Positions 54,265-64,000 of a DNA stretch of 64,000 bases are shown piece by piece; position 1 is the stretch's first letter, and the number at the start of each line of letters is the position of its first letter. The stretch covers positions 33,567,592-33,631,591 of the forward strand of contig OY726569.1 in assembly GCA_963383645.1 (NCBI GenBank), in the 5' to 3' direction. Under the pieces are notes generated by a model that worked only from the letters and a program-made list of their open reading frames with translations, was not told the origin of the DNA and did no database searches. Origin of the DNA: Muscardinus avellanarius. Taxonomy: Eukaryota > Chordata > Mammalia > Rodentia > Gliridae. Both the position numbers and the translations under genes were made by a program.

Positions 54265-54952
54265 TCCTCAGAAGAATGAGAATGAACCTACCACATGATC
54301 TGGCAATACCACTGCTGGGTATCAACCCACAAGAATGGAAGCCAAACTACCAAACTAATGCATGTGTATCTGTGTTCACAAGAGCCATTTCATGCAATGT
54401 AAAATGTGTTTCTATCAGTCTCCCAGCACTACCTAAATATCATTCATAATGGCCAAACTATGGAACCAGCCAAGATATCCATCAACAGATGAATGGATTA
54501 CAAAACTATGGGATACTTATACAATGGGATTTTATTAAGCCATAAAGAAGAACAAAATTATGTCATTTGCAGTGAAATGGTTAGAACTGGAGAACATTAT
54601 GATAAGTGAGATTAGTCAGTCTCAAAAAAAGTAAAAAATTGGATGTTCTCCTTAATATACAGAAGATAACAATAAAAAGGGTCACAGGAAGAAATCTAGA
54701 TGAAAAAGGAGAAACCATAGATGAGCAAATAAGGTGACCTAATTAAGGGAAGAGGGAAATTCTCTACTATTCATGAAGTACATTCATAAGCATTTTCAAA
54801 ATCAGTCAATAAGCCAAACATAAGAAGGAAGGAGGGAGGAAGGAATGGAGTGGGAACTGAGGAAGGGGTAAATGAGCGATGTGTGTATGTATGCTTCTAC
54901 CATTTTGTACCCCTTTAAGATGTATGACAAAATGCACCAATTTAAAAAAAAA
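54265..54952 (+). mobile_element. 5'-truncated L1 (older 3' UTR type)
   Basis: ATCCTCAGAAGAATGAGAATG ... GATGAATGGATTACAAAACTATGGG ... TGTATGACAAAATGCACCAATTTAAAAAAAAA. TTACAGTGA at 54,256-54,264 and 54,953-54,961 looks like a short target duplication. Frames are broken. Confidence 0.92.
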
Positions 54953-54961
54953 TTACAGTGA

Positions 54962-55540
54962 ATGCTTTTTCTAGTTGGTTCTGTAAGAGCCCCATCTGGT
55001 GGGATCCAAGACTCTTAAGACAATCTGCAGACATTATTATTATCAATGATTTTATGGGGTATGCTGGTAAACCTGAATGCATGTAGACATACATCTTTTA
55101 GGTGGGTTTGGTTTGCCCTAAATTTAGCAAGATGATTTATTATTTTGATTGGATAATCCATACATGAATTCAAATCTCATGAAATGCATAAAAGTCTGTC
55201 ATCCCTGGGGGCAGGGAAAATACTTTTTCTGATTTTTATTAGGTAGGAGTTTAAAAGGGCAAGGCATTTGCCACAGAAAATCAAATTGATTTGAATTTAA
55301 ATATGTACATCCCTGTTAAGGCCATATTAGGACGAAGCAGCCATTAATTATTTAACAAGATTTATTGCCAAACATTCTATTTGTCTAGGTTCAAAATATG
55401 CAATAATTGAGAAAACTTTCCTCTAAAAATAGGACTAAATGTTGAAATTACTTTAGATGAATTTTTGAAACATCTGTTACATTTATATTCTTGCCAAGAC
55501 AACCCAAAACAGAGTTATATTCTATGCAAAAAAAAAAAAA
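54962..55540. other. Unique stretch
   Basis: No repeat recognised. 55,000-55,380 is compositionally like conserved noncoding DNA (inference only). Confidence 0.45.
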
Positions 55541-55552
55541 ATGTTTAGAATA

Positions 55553-55752
55553 AGGCTGGGCGTGGTGGCGCACGCTTGTAATCCCCGCGCTTGGGAGGCG
55601 GAAACAGGAGGATCGCGCAGGTTCGAAGCCAGTCGCACTGGCTTAGGAGACCCTGTTTCCAAATAAAAATGTAAAAATAGGTCTGGGAGTGTAGCCCGGA
55701 GGTAGAAGGGCTTCCAGGAACCCCAGTACCACCAAAAAAAAAAAAAAAAAAA
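55553..55752 (+). repeat. Young B1-ID dimeric SINE, short-linker type
   Basis: AGGCTGGGCGTGGTGGCGCACGC ... CGCACTGGCTTAGGAGACCC ... GGTCTGGGAGTGTAGCCCGGAGG ... CCCCAGTACCACC then a long pure A tail. Perfect target duplication ATGTTTAGAATA (55,541-55,552 and 55,753-55,764), which extends leftward through an A13 run. This is the best template for the family consensus in the window. Confidence 0.96.
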
Positions 55753-55764
55753 ATGTTTAGAATA

Positions 55765-58700
55765 GTAAATAGCTCACCAGCTTGTAACAAGATATACTTC
55801 CAATATAATATAACAAAACTAAATCACATATTTAATTCATAATACCATTTTATAAACAGAAAACAGTCTAGAGAAATAAATATGTTTGTAATATTTGCAA
55901 AGTAATTAATAGCATAAACATTGAATAGTGGACAATTTTCAGAAATATAAGGCACTAATTGCACTAGATTTTTAAATTTTTTCCATTGCCAGACCTGCAA
56001 AAGAAAAAAAAAATCATCACAATGTTTGACTTATAATTGATTTTTTTCAGATATTATCTCAATGCGCTTTTAAACATTTTATTTTTTGTATGGCCTAGCA
56101 AATAAAAATAACAATTTATGTACCAAGAAAATTAAATTTGTAACCACGTGATAAGTTCAGAACAATGAAAGTTGAAAGGATAAACTAAATAAAATCAAAG
56201 AGCTTTTTGATGTGAATGTATGGTCTAAGCCAAACTCATTTTATTTTGAAAACCATAAAATTAATAGGAAAATAATTTTGTAGCAAAATAATTGCAGTTA
56301 TTAGTATCAAGAAAGACATAGCCAAGTAATTAATGGATTCTGCATTCTTCCTTTTGATATTTGCATATATGTATTTTTATCTAAGCATAATAATATTTAA
56401 ATAAGAATAAAATTGTATAAAGTAAGAGATTACAGAAAGGAATTGTATACAAATAAAACAGAAATAAACTAAGGATATCTACAAGTATAATGAACTTTTG
56501 ATTAATAATACATTAGCAGTTAACATAAAAAATCAAATTAGTCATCTAAAGATGTTTGCATATGTGTTTCCCTTGTTATTGATTGGGCCACACTAGTTTT
56601 TAAAGCTAGCATGCCTGTATGATGAGTTCATTTTGTATTCAGTGTAATAGCAGAGATAATAATGAAGTCATTTGGCTCACATTACATAAACATTAGATAA
56701 TGGGTACCTATATTAAAATGCAACTCTTAGGTTTGTGCTTATTTTCTCTTCATTTGTACACAGTACTAAATCTTTAAAGTTGAGCTTTTATGCAGATTGT
56801 TGACATTTATACCTCTGGATGTTGAGTGACTTTTATGGACAAAAACATCCCATTATATTGTTTTAGATTCCAACATAAACAGCAGTTGAATTTGTTAAAA
56901 ATGGTGTCCTTTATGGTTATTACCCAGTCATCTCATTTTATTTCTCCCTCCCACTTTCTGTTGGTTTCTTTAATGGGAGCAAGCATTCATGATAACATCT
57001 TGAGAAAATATGTCACTGTTCTAAACCTTTGAAATGTTTTATCTTTTATTTCTTGTTATTTTGTTTCTTTGTTTCTTCTGCTAAAGACATTGTTATCAGT
57101 CAAAGGCTATGTATAGAAGTAAAATACAAATTAAAATTTTGAAGGTATGATGTTGACTTTTCCGAAGATGCTGCTGGTTTGTTGGATGCTAACGGTAAAA
57201 CAAGGGCAGGTACTTTCTGTTTCTCTTCCTTTGAATAAGCTGGTAGACCTATTCTGTGAGGTGGGATAAGCTGTTTTTAGGGGAAGGGCAGCATTGTGCT
57301 TGTTTTTTTTTTCCTCCATATGTGCAGTTCTAAAAAATTATATAACCCACATTTTGAAAACATCAAATAAGTACCCATTTTCTAATTTAAATAAGATACA
57401 ACCAAGCATAATCTCACTTCCTTGTACATTTTGGATATATTTAGGATATCTTATAAGCCTTAATTGTTGTGTACTTATGATATAATCTAAAGTTAAAGTG
57501 AAACTGCATGGATTATTCTAGGTAATCATGATGTTGAAACATAAATTGTATCATAGAACTATAGAAAGGTTTGAATTCTAAGTTAGGGCTTGCTATATTA
57601 TGTAGAATATAGGAAGAAGGGAGTGAAATTTTTCCAATTATGTTATTTCTCAAATGTAAATTTTAAAAGAAAAATAGGCCTACAAAAATGATAAGAATGA
57701 AAGAAGATAGTTTGGTAGAAAGTGCTCATACTTACTAAAAATATGGAACTAGTAAATCTCCCTGTGTCTTATTACTCTTTTCTTCAAAATGTCTATGAAT
57801 GTACTCTTTCTTCTGGTCTTTTCTCCAACTCTTTCCTTGTTAGATAATCCTAAAATTCTTCTATCTGCTTTTGCACATAAACAGATGTGATATGTTTTCT
57901 CCAACTTTATTTAAATAGACATGTAGCTGGAAAAGAGAGGTGTATTTTAACTTTAATTTAAAATAATGGATATTATTCTGTACTGTTTGATAATACTACT
58001 ATACTCTATTACTATTCTCTACTATTTTGGGTGAATATAATCTCTAATATTGTAGATTTAAACACTCCTATGAGTTTGATTGCTAGAACAAGTTTAAATA
58101 ACACTATGATGCTTATTATCTGTCAACTGATATTTAAATCATATTCTGTGAAATCAATATTTCTCATTCTATTTTCTGCCTAGATTCTAGGTTACCTTGT
58201 ATATAGCTAGTATTATCTAGAGATTCCAAAAGTTGTTTTCAGACACATAATTTACCCTTGTGGGGAAAACAACACCAATATCAGGAAAACAATCATTTTT
58301 CTATGAACTACTCTTGTTCTTTCCTACCAAAATGAAACACAAATATACCAGTCCTCATAGACTCTCTTCCTGATTAAACGCTAGCCTTTGACTGCTGTAC
58401 GGCAGATTCTACCTCCCATGTTTCCATTTGTTGGTGGTGTTTATCATTTTCACCCTGCTATACAAGAGCCCCGAGGCCTTTCCTGTGTGATTGGTAGATA
58501 CCACCAATTGTTTACTCAAAAACCTCTAATTGTTCCTCCATAAGTTCTCAAAACTGTGGTATTAGCCTCTTTCTCCATCTTCTTGCCCCTACGGTTCTGG
58601 TTCAGGTTGTTTGGTCCTTGTTTGTCTTGAAGAACTTCTGGAGTCGCATCTATTTCTATCACAGCTAACAATTTTCCTTGTGAGATTACCAACACACATG

Positions 58701-59410
58701 ATGGGGCTTCAAACATTCTCAGAGTAGCCATAAAATCTTCAAATAAGTTTAGAAAACACATCTATCCATGGGTCCAAGCCACAGGTGACCAGTTATGCCC
58801 TGAACCAGTATTTTTTGCTTCCTCCCTTCCCACAAATATGACAAGGAAAATTGGAGTCATTGGAAACAATACCCCCCAATCATTTGGAATGGGAAATCAT
58901 TGAGCTGAGCCCCCATTTTCTTTCACTCACACTCACAGACTAACAAAAAACCCCAAATATCTCTTGAACAAAACAGTAATTAGCTTTAAGATGCATTTAA
59001 ATCTATTTTACATACAGTGCAAAATATTAATATCTGACATCATTACTAGAGTTACAATTGATTTTATAGCTTTGATAGAATCACTGCTCAGTTTTCAGGG
59101 AATTGTTAAAACATGAATCTTTGATGTCTAAGGTAAATTTTAGTCTGTCCTCCTAGAAGCATGCAACTGCTTAAAATTTTATCCTCTCCTATTTGTATTT
59201 CAATTTTCAAAATCGTATACAAGGTACTCTTAAGGCTCATCCAGGTGGAGTTGGAAAATTGGCCCAAAATGATTTTTATCATTATTATTTTCTTTGGTTA
59301 TAGAATAGTAAATGACTTAATCTTGACCCTTCTATTCATGAATTCTCTAAATTTCCTATATGGTACTTAATGGGTAAAATTTCCCATTTTCTCTTCCTGT
59401 AAATAATTAA
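55765..59410. other. 3.6-kb mostly unique stretch
   Basis: No SINE or LINE recognised. It contains the possible retroviral remnant at 58,516-58,930. The short frames at 56,826 and 57,294 have no recognisable features. Confidence 0.5.
58516..58930 (-). other. Possible endogenous-retrovirus remnant (weak)
   Basis: A minus-strand 81-codon open frame (58,516-58,761) sits in DNA richer in GC than its surroundings and begins MCFLNLFEDFMATL. About 150 nt upstream on the same strand, TGGGGGCTC (near 58,910) matches the first nine bases of the tRNA-Pro primer-binding site of gammaretroviruses; the following bases do not match. No LTR pair or gag/pol motif was found. It could be chance. Confidence 0.25.
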
Positions 59411-59609
59411 CTTTTTTTTTTTTTTGGTGGTACTTGGGTTTCTGGAAGCCCTTCTACCTCTGGGCTATACTCCCAGACCTTTTTTAAAATATATTTTTAT
59501 TTGGAAACAGGGTCTCTTAAGCCAGCGAGGCTGGCGTCAAACCCGTGTGATCCCCTTGTCTCTGTCTCCCAAGTGCGTGGATTACATGTGTGCACCACCA
59601 TGCCCGGCA
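59411..59609 (-). repeat. B1-ID dimeric SINE, short-linker type
   Basis: T-run, GGTGGTACTTGGGTTTCTGG ... AAGCCAGCGAGGCTGGC ... GTGCACCACCATGCCCGGC. Minus strand. Confidence 0.93.
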
Positions 59610-59814
59610 ATAGTGAACATTTTTTAGCTAACAGATGTTTATGAATCCTGCAAGCCCCTTTCATAATTTTCTTAGGGTTACTTGATTTACAGTAAGTACA
59701 ATTATTAATAGCCATAGTTTATGTAACTACATTTTGTATTAAAGTGCCTCTTCAGGCATTGCAATGAATATGTAGATTTCAAAATCAAAAAACATAAAGT
59801 AGTCAAATGAATAA

Positions 59815-60365
59815 AAACAAAAAACCTATATGCAACCTACAAGAGATTCACTTTAGCTTACATACACACTTAAGCTGAAAATGAACAGATGGAAAATGAT
59901 ATTCTATGCTGAAGGGAACCAAAAGTGAGCAGGGGTAGGTATACTTATATCACACAAAGTAAAATGAAAACTGAAAAATTCACAGTTGTGTTAAAATTAA
60001 ATGGCACACTCCTGAAAAATTAGTTAGAAAAGAAATCAAAATAGATATTTTTTTAAAAATCTGAGGCAAAATGAAAACACAAATGTCAAACATAGGGCAT
60101 TCAGAAAAAAAAACAGCTCTAAGAAAGAAATTTATAATTATAACTGCATTAGATAAAAGAACTCAAAATAAGAAAATTTACATTATGAAACAAAAAAATT
60201 AAGCCCAAAGTTAGCAGAAGAAATAAAATCAGAAATGAAAACATGATATTACAACTGATATGGTAATAGTACAAAGATCCATGACAGACAACTAAAAAAA
60301 ACATTATATGAAAATCAATTTGATAACCTAGAACTGGATAAGTTCCTAAAACCATACAATCCATA
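59815..60365 (+). mobile_element. Old L1 ORF2 endonuclease-region fragment
   Basis: AACCTATATGCAACCTACAAGAGATTCACTTTAGC ... GGAAAATGATATTCTATGC ... AGCAGGGGTAGGTATACTTATATC (endonuclease region), later CCTAGAACTGGATAAGTTCCTAAAACCATACAATCC. Decayed, with internal gaps. Confidence 0.8.
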
Positions 60366-61405
60366 CTCTATCAGTTCTGGGGTTTCCCCCTTTTTTATGG
60401 AGTCCTTTTTGTTTCTCAATTTATCTCTAGTTTCTACATATAAGAGAAAACATATGTCCCTTCATTTTCTGTGACTAGCTAATCTATCCTCCAGTTCCAC
60501 CTATTTTCTTGCAAATGACATTATCTTTATGGATGAATAAAATTTCACTGTGTGTTTATAACATAGTTTTATAATATTATGAAATACTAGTATTTATTTA
60601 TTTGTTTGTTTATTTATTTGTTTATTTATTTATTTATATTGGTGGTTCTGGGTTTCCTGGAAGCCCTTCTACCTCTGGGCTACACTCCCAGACCTATTTT
60701 ATATTTTTATTTGGAAAAAGGGTCTCTTAAGCCAGCATGGCTGGCTTCGAACCTGTGTGATCCTCCTGTCTCCACCTCCCAAGCACGGGGATTACAAGCA
60801 TGCACCAACATGCCCAGCGAAATACTAGTTTCAATTTGTTGATGGACACCTAGGCTAGTTAAATAATTTGGCTGTTGTTAATTTTGCTACAACAAATATC
60901 ACTATTCATCTGTCACTATAATATTCTGACTTCTATTCCTTTGGAAAGATGGCCAGAAGTATTTCTGGGTCATATAATGCTTCCATTCCTAATCTTCTGA
61001 AGAAATCTTTACATTGATCTCCACGGTGGCTATATCAGTTTGCATACCACCAACAGTGTATTCAATTTCTTATTAACCCAGATCCTGGCCAGCATTTATT
61101 ATAGTTTCTATTCTTGATGGTTTCCATTCTAATTAGAGTTATATAAAGTCTCAGTATCATGTTGATTTGCATCACTTTGATTGTTAATGTTTTTGAACAT
61201 TTTTCATATGTCTGTTGACCATTCATATTACTTCCTTTGAGGACTGTCTGTTTAGTTCAATTGCCCATTTTTGAGTGTTTTTTTAGGGATAAGCTTTTAT
61301 AAGATTTTTGTAAAATCTAAATATCAATGCTCTGTCAGAAGAGTAGCTGGCAAAGATCTTTTGCCATTTTGTAGGCTCCCTCTTTATACTGTTGATGGTT
61401 GACTT
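60366..61405 (-). mobile_element. L1 3' portion in opposite orientation
   Basis: Antisense text: TACATATAAGAGAAAACATATGTCCC, CACCTAGGCTAGTTAAATAATTTGGCTGTTG, TGGGTCATATAATGC, ACCACCAACAGTGTATTC and AAGAGTAGCTGGCAAAGATC. Interrupted by the SINE at 60,591. It lacks the poly-T 3' terminus, so it is not a simple nested insertion. Confidence 0.85.
60591..60818 (-). repeat. B1-ID dimeric SINE with (TTTA)n tail
   Basis: (TTTA/TTTG)n at 60,591-60,638, then TGGTGGTTCTGGGTTTCCTGG ... AAGCCAGCATGGCTGGC ... CACCAACATGCCCAGC. Perfect target duplication GAAATACTAG (60,581-60,590 and 60,819-60,828). Confidence 0.95.
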
Positions 61406-61522
61406 TGCCATATCCAGCAAAGATTGGAAGCATTCACATTGTAAAATGTCCTTGCTACCCAAATCAATCTATAGGTTCAATGCAATCTCTATCAAAATTC
61501 CAATGACATGTTTCATGGAAAT

Positions 61523-61553
<31 letters not shown>

Positions 61554-61785
61554 GAATGAAAAGATTTGGATGTAATCACACACACACACAAAAAACACTG
61601 AATAGCTAATCTTGAGAAAGAAAAACAAGGTTAGAGGCATTGTTCCTCCTGATTTTAAATATTTTTCCAAAACCACCATAATTAAAACAGTTTGGCAATG
61701 CATTAGACCATACATAAAGACCAATGAAATAGAGTCCGGAAGCAAAGTGACAAGTATATGCATTACATTCAAATGTGTGTCTTCC
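61406..61785 (+). mobile_element. L1 ORF2 post-RT fragment, plus strand
   Basis: ATCAATCTATAGGTTCAATGCAATCTCTATCAAAATTCCAATGACA, an A-run (~61,527-61,553), then TTGTTCCTCCTGATTTTAAATA ... AACAGTTTGGCAATGCATTAG. Plus-strand ORF2, orientation opposite to the preceding segment. Confidence 0.82.
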
Positions 61786-61949
61786 ACTCAACTTTCTTCC
61801 CCTTTCCCTTAAACTTGTAACTATTTTCTCAGCTTGGTTTTAGTTGTACTTATTATTTTATTTACTACCAGGTTCACTGATCGCTTTATGTGCTGCCTTG
61901 ATGCATTGCTTTATTTTTCTTGGTCAATAAACTTAACACCTAAATCTAT

Positions 61950-62480
61950 TTACTAGATCTCCAAAAGCCAGAGGAAAAATTGGCTTGACAGGACATTTGA
62001 CCACTGGCCCAAGGCTGGGTACCTTAGGCCAACTGCCAAAAGACTTGACTCAGTTCACACAAAGTTCAGACAGCTGTTCTCATAAAAGCAGGTGAGCCTA
62101 GGCACCCCTCTGAGGTCTCATCCATGGAGTGGACACACTGCTTGGACCAATCCTGTTCCAACCAGGACCCCAGGGACTGCTAACAGGACCTCTCAGTCGG
62201 CTCAGTGTGTAGTTCTTGCTGGCCCAATGGTGTGTGGAGCTCTCGCTTGTGATTTTGCTTGACTCTGTGCCTTCAGTTTGTTTTTAATATTGAAGAAGTA
62301 TAGTTTTCTTGTGTCTTGATTAGTGTTTCTGTTCATTGTTATTAAACTGTCTTGTGCCTTTGCTCACACAGGAGTGGTTTCACTCCTTAAGCAAAACAAT
62401 CTCTAAGGTAATGCAATCTCTAAGGCACTGCAGACTGCAATCCTTGTTACCTAAGGACACAGAACTGTGGTATCTATGCT
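61950..62480 (+). other. LTR-like block, unclassified
   Basis: GC-richer than its flanks. It has CCAAT words (GACCAATCC ~62,155; GCCCAATGG ~62,220), the pyrimidine-rich segment TCTTGTGTCTTGATTAGTG, ATTAAACTG near 62,341 as a weak poly(A)-like signal, then TTGTGCCTTTGCTCACACA. It could be a solo LTR or unique sequence. No target duplication or partner LTR seen. Confidence 0.3.
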
Positions 62481-62513
62481 CATAGCTAATATTATAGTTT
62501 AACAATGTGATTT

Positions 62514-62731
62514 TAGGCCAAGTGTGGTGGTGCATGCTTGTAATTTCAGCATTTGGGAGACTGAGACAGGAGGATTGTGGTTTGCAGCCAGCCTCAGCTA
62601 CATAGTGAGGTCCTTTGCAACTCAGTGAGACCCTGTTTCAAAATAAAGAATAAAAAATAGAGCTGTGGTTATAGCTCGGAGGTATGGGATTCATCCTCAG
62701 TACTGCAAACAAACAAACAAACAAACAAAAA
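62514..62731 (+). repeat. B1-ID dimeric SINE, long-linker type
   Basis: TAGGCCAAGTGTGGTGGTGCATGC ... CAGCTACATAGTGAGGTCC ... AGAGCTGTGGTTATAGCTCGG, then a (CAAA)n tail. Flanked by GTGATTT at 62,507-62,513 and 62,732-62,738. Confidence 0.92.
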
Positions 62732-62739
62732 GTGATTTC

Positions 62740-64000
62740 AGAAAAGATCCTCAACCTCTCTGATCCTAAAGGTTATTATGCTATCTTTTACAGGATTCTT
62801 AACGCTATCCTTCACAGGAATTTTATGAGTAATGAAATGAGAGTTTTATACATAAAGCACATGGTTAAGAGTCGGTGGTAACTAGCTGTTATCATTAACA
62901 GTAGTAGTAGTACTGCAAGGTCAGAAAAAAGTCATAATGCCCTTTTCATCTCTAAACTCATCTTTTTTATAATGCTTTCCACTTGATAGGCCCAGTGCAA
63001 GATGGCCATATCCAGAGGCTCTTAAATTTTAATCACTGCTGATGAATTATATAGTGCAGGCGCTGCTCTGAAGGCAGCCTTTGGAATGGAGACTAAACTT
63101 TCACTAGTGGTTGGAAGTGGATAAATTAATTTATCTTTTCATCTCGGGTGAGCCCTTGGAGGAAATCATTATCATAAAACATTGTAAATCTATAGACTTG
63201 GCAGCTTTTGCCCTGCAGAGTCTCGGGACTTGAGTAAATATGGAGATTTAGAGATTTACTGTCTTTTCCTTTGAAGAGGTGATTTCCCTTGGTAGGGAAA
63301 GATGGACATGGCAATAGAAAAAAAAAAAATCTTCTTTTAACTTTGAACCTGAACTAGCTTTGAAATACATATATCTTTTTTACCAGGCTAGCTTTCATAG
63401 CTGCAAAGCTACTTTTATTAAATTACAATATTAAACTTTAGAGCAAAGATGAGCTGAGGGAAAAGATCTTACTCAATATATGCACCCATCATGAATCAAC
63501 ATTAAAGACTGTGAATCATTATCAACATTTCCTCTGAGGCCTGATGAGACAGGGAAACATCATTAGTATACATTGTCAAGCCAAGAAATTGAAAATGGGA
63601 AGCAAAAATAACCATTTGCCCTGAAAGCTAAAGGTTGCTCTATTTTAAAAGAAGAAAAAAAAAGTTCTTAAGAATATGTTTTGACTAAGATTCTGACAAT
63701 AATTACCAGGATCTTTAAATATATCATGAAGTATACACAATTAAAGTTAATATGCATTTTTATGTCTATATAGGGATCCCTTAATTCAATAAAATCATTT
63801 TATGAATATTTTGTAGAATACCTAAAGGCAGACAGTTATTTGCCTGAGAGTTTGAATCCTTAAAGTTAAGATAGATATTTTCCACCTGAAACCAATTATG
63901 CAGGATAGTGTATAATGAAATGCCATGCAAACTCAATGGAATTATGTAAACAGAACAAAAGGACACAAAGGAAAGTAATTTTTAGAAGCCATATGCTGAG
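62740..64000. other. Unique stretch to window end
   Basis: No repeat or gene recognised. 62,980-63,310 has balanced composition. The minus-strand 62-codon frame at 63,126 has no known features. Confidence 0.5.

Overview
This window is AT-rich mammalian nuclear DNA from a gene desert. I found no cellular protein-coding gene, exon chain, rRNA, functional tRNA, CRISPR array or bacterial-type operon. The most likely source is a squirrel-family rodent (ground squirrel, marmot or tree squirrel). About thirty copies of a dimeric SINE are scattered through it: a left 7SL/B1-like monomer (GGCGTGGTGGCGCACGCTTGTAATCC) joined to a right tRNA-Ala/ID-like monomer (GTCTGGGAGTGTAGC...GGTAGAAGG...CCCCAGTACCACC). 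That architecture is known as MEN or B1-dID and is characteristic of sciurids.

Layout. 1-5,300: SINEs, an old plus-strand L1 piece and microsatellites. 5,340-6,020: an unclassified block holding an imperfect ~212-bp tandem repeat. 6,022-8,004: minus-strand L1 ORF2 followed by a SINE pile-up. 8,580-12,340: AT-rich, nothing recognised. 12,345-14,790: minus-strand L1 invaded by a dense SINE and microsatellite cluster. 17,791-18,640: a truncated L1 of the same family as the full-length copy. 21,350-24,850: minus-strand L1 5' half. 25,060-25,830: minus-strand L1 3' end. 27,275-34,597: one essentially full-length L1. 36,010-38,595: an ancient L1M with nested insertions. 38,600-43,130: unique AT-rich DNA. 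43,955-45,835: two further L1 3' ends. 45,836-52,284: mostly unique. 52,285-53,371: a near-perfect inverted repeat. 54,265-55,764: truncated L1 and a young SINE. 55,765-59,410: mostly unique with a possible retroviral remnant. 59,815-61,790: an L1 mosaic in alternating orientation. 61,950-62,480: an LTR-like block. The remainder is unique sequence with one SINE.

The only coherent gene set belongs to the full-length L1. It has a ~2.1-kb 5' UTR/promoter with a YY1-like site at its 5' end and a CpG-rich patch, an intact 310-codon ORF1, and an ORF2 that reads through apart from one single-base frameshift in an A-run. It also has a G-rich 3' UTR, a compound tail suggesting 3' transduction, and a 16-bp target-site duplication. 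Every endonuclease and reverse-transcriptase catalytic residue I checked is present and in register with human ORF2p. The two ORFs would act together: ORF1p as a trimeric RNA chaperone coating the transcript, ORF2p nicking the target and reverse transcribing. This copy could not make full ORF2p without frameshifting.

I did not find a clearly new multi-gene system. The best leads are the L1 lesion and tail structure, the 52.3/53.3-kb inverted repeat, the replacement of the L1 3' UTR between lineages, and several short low-copy duplications.
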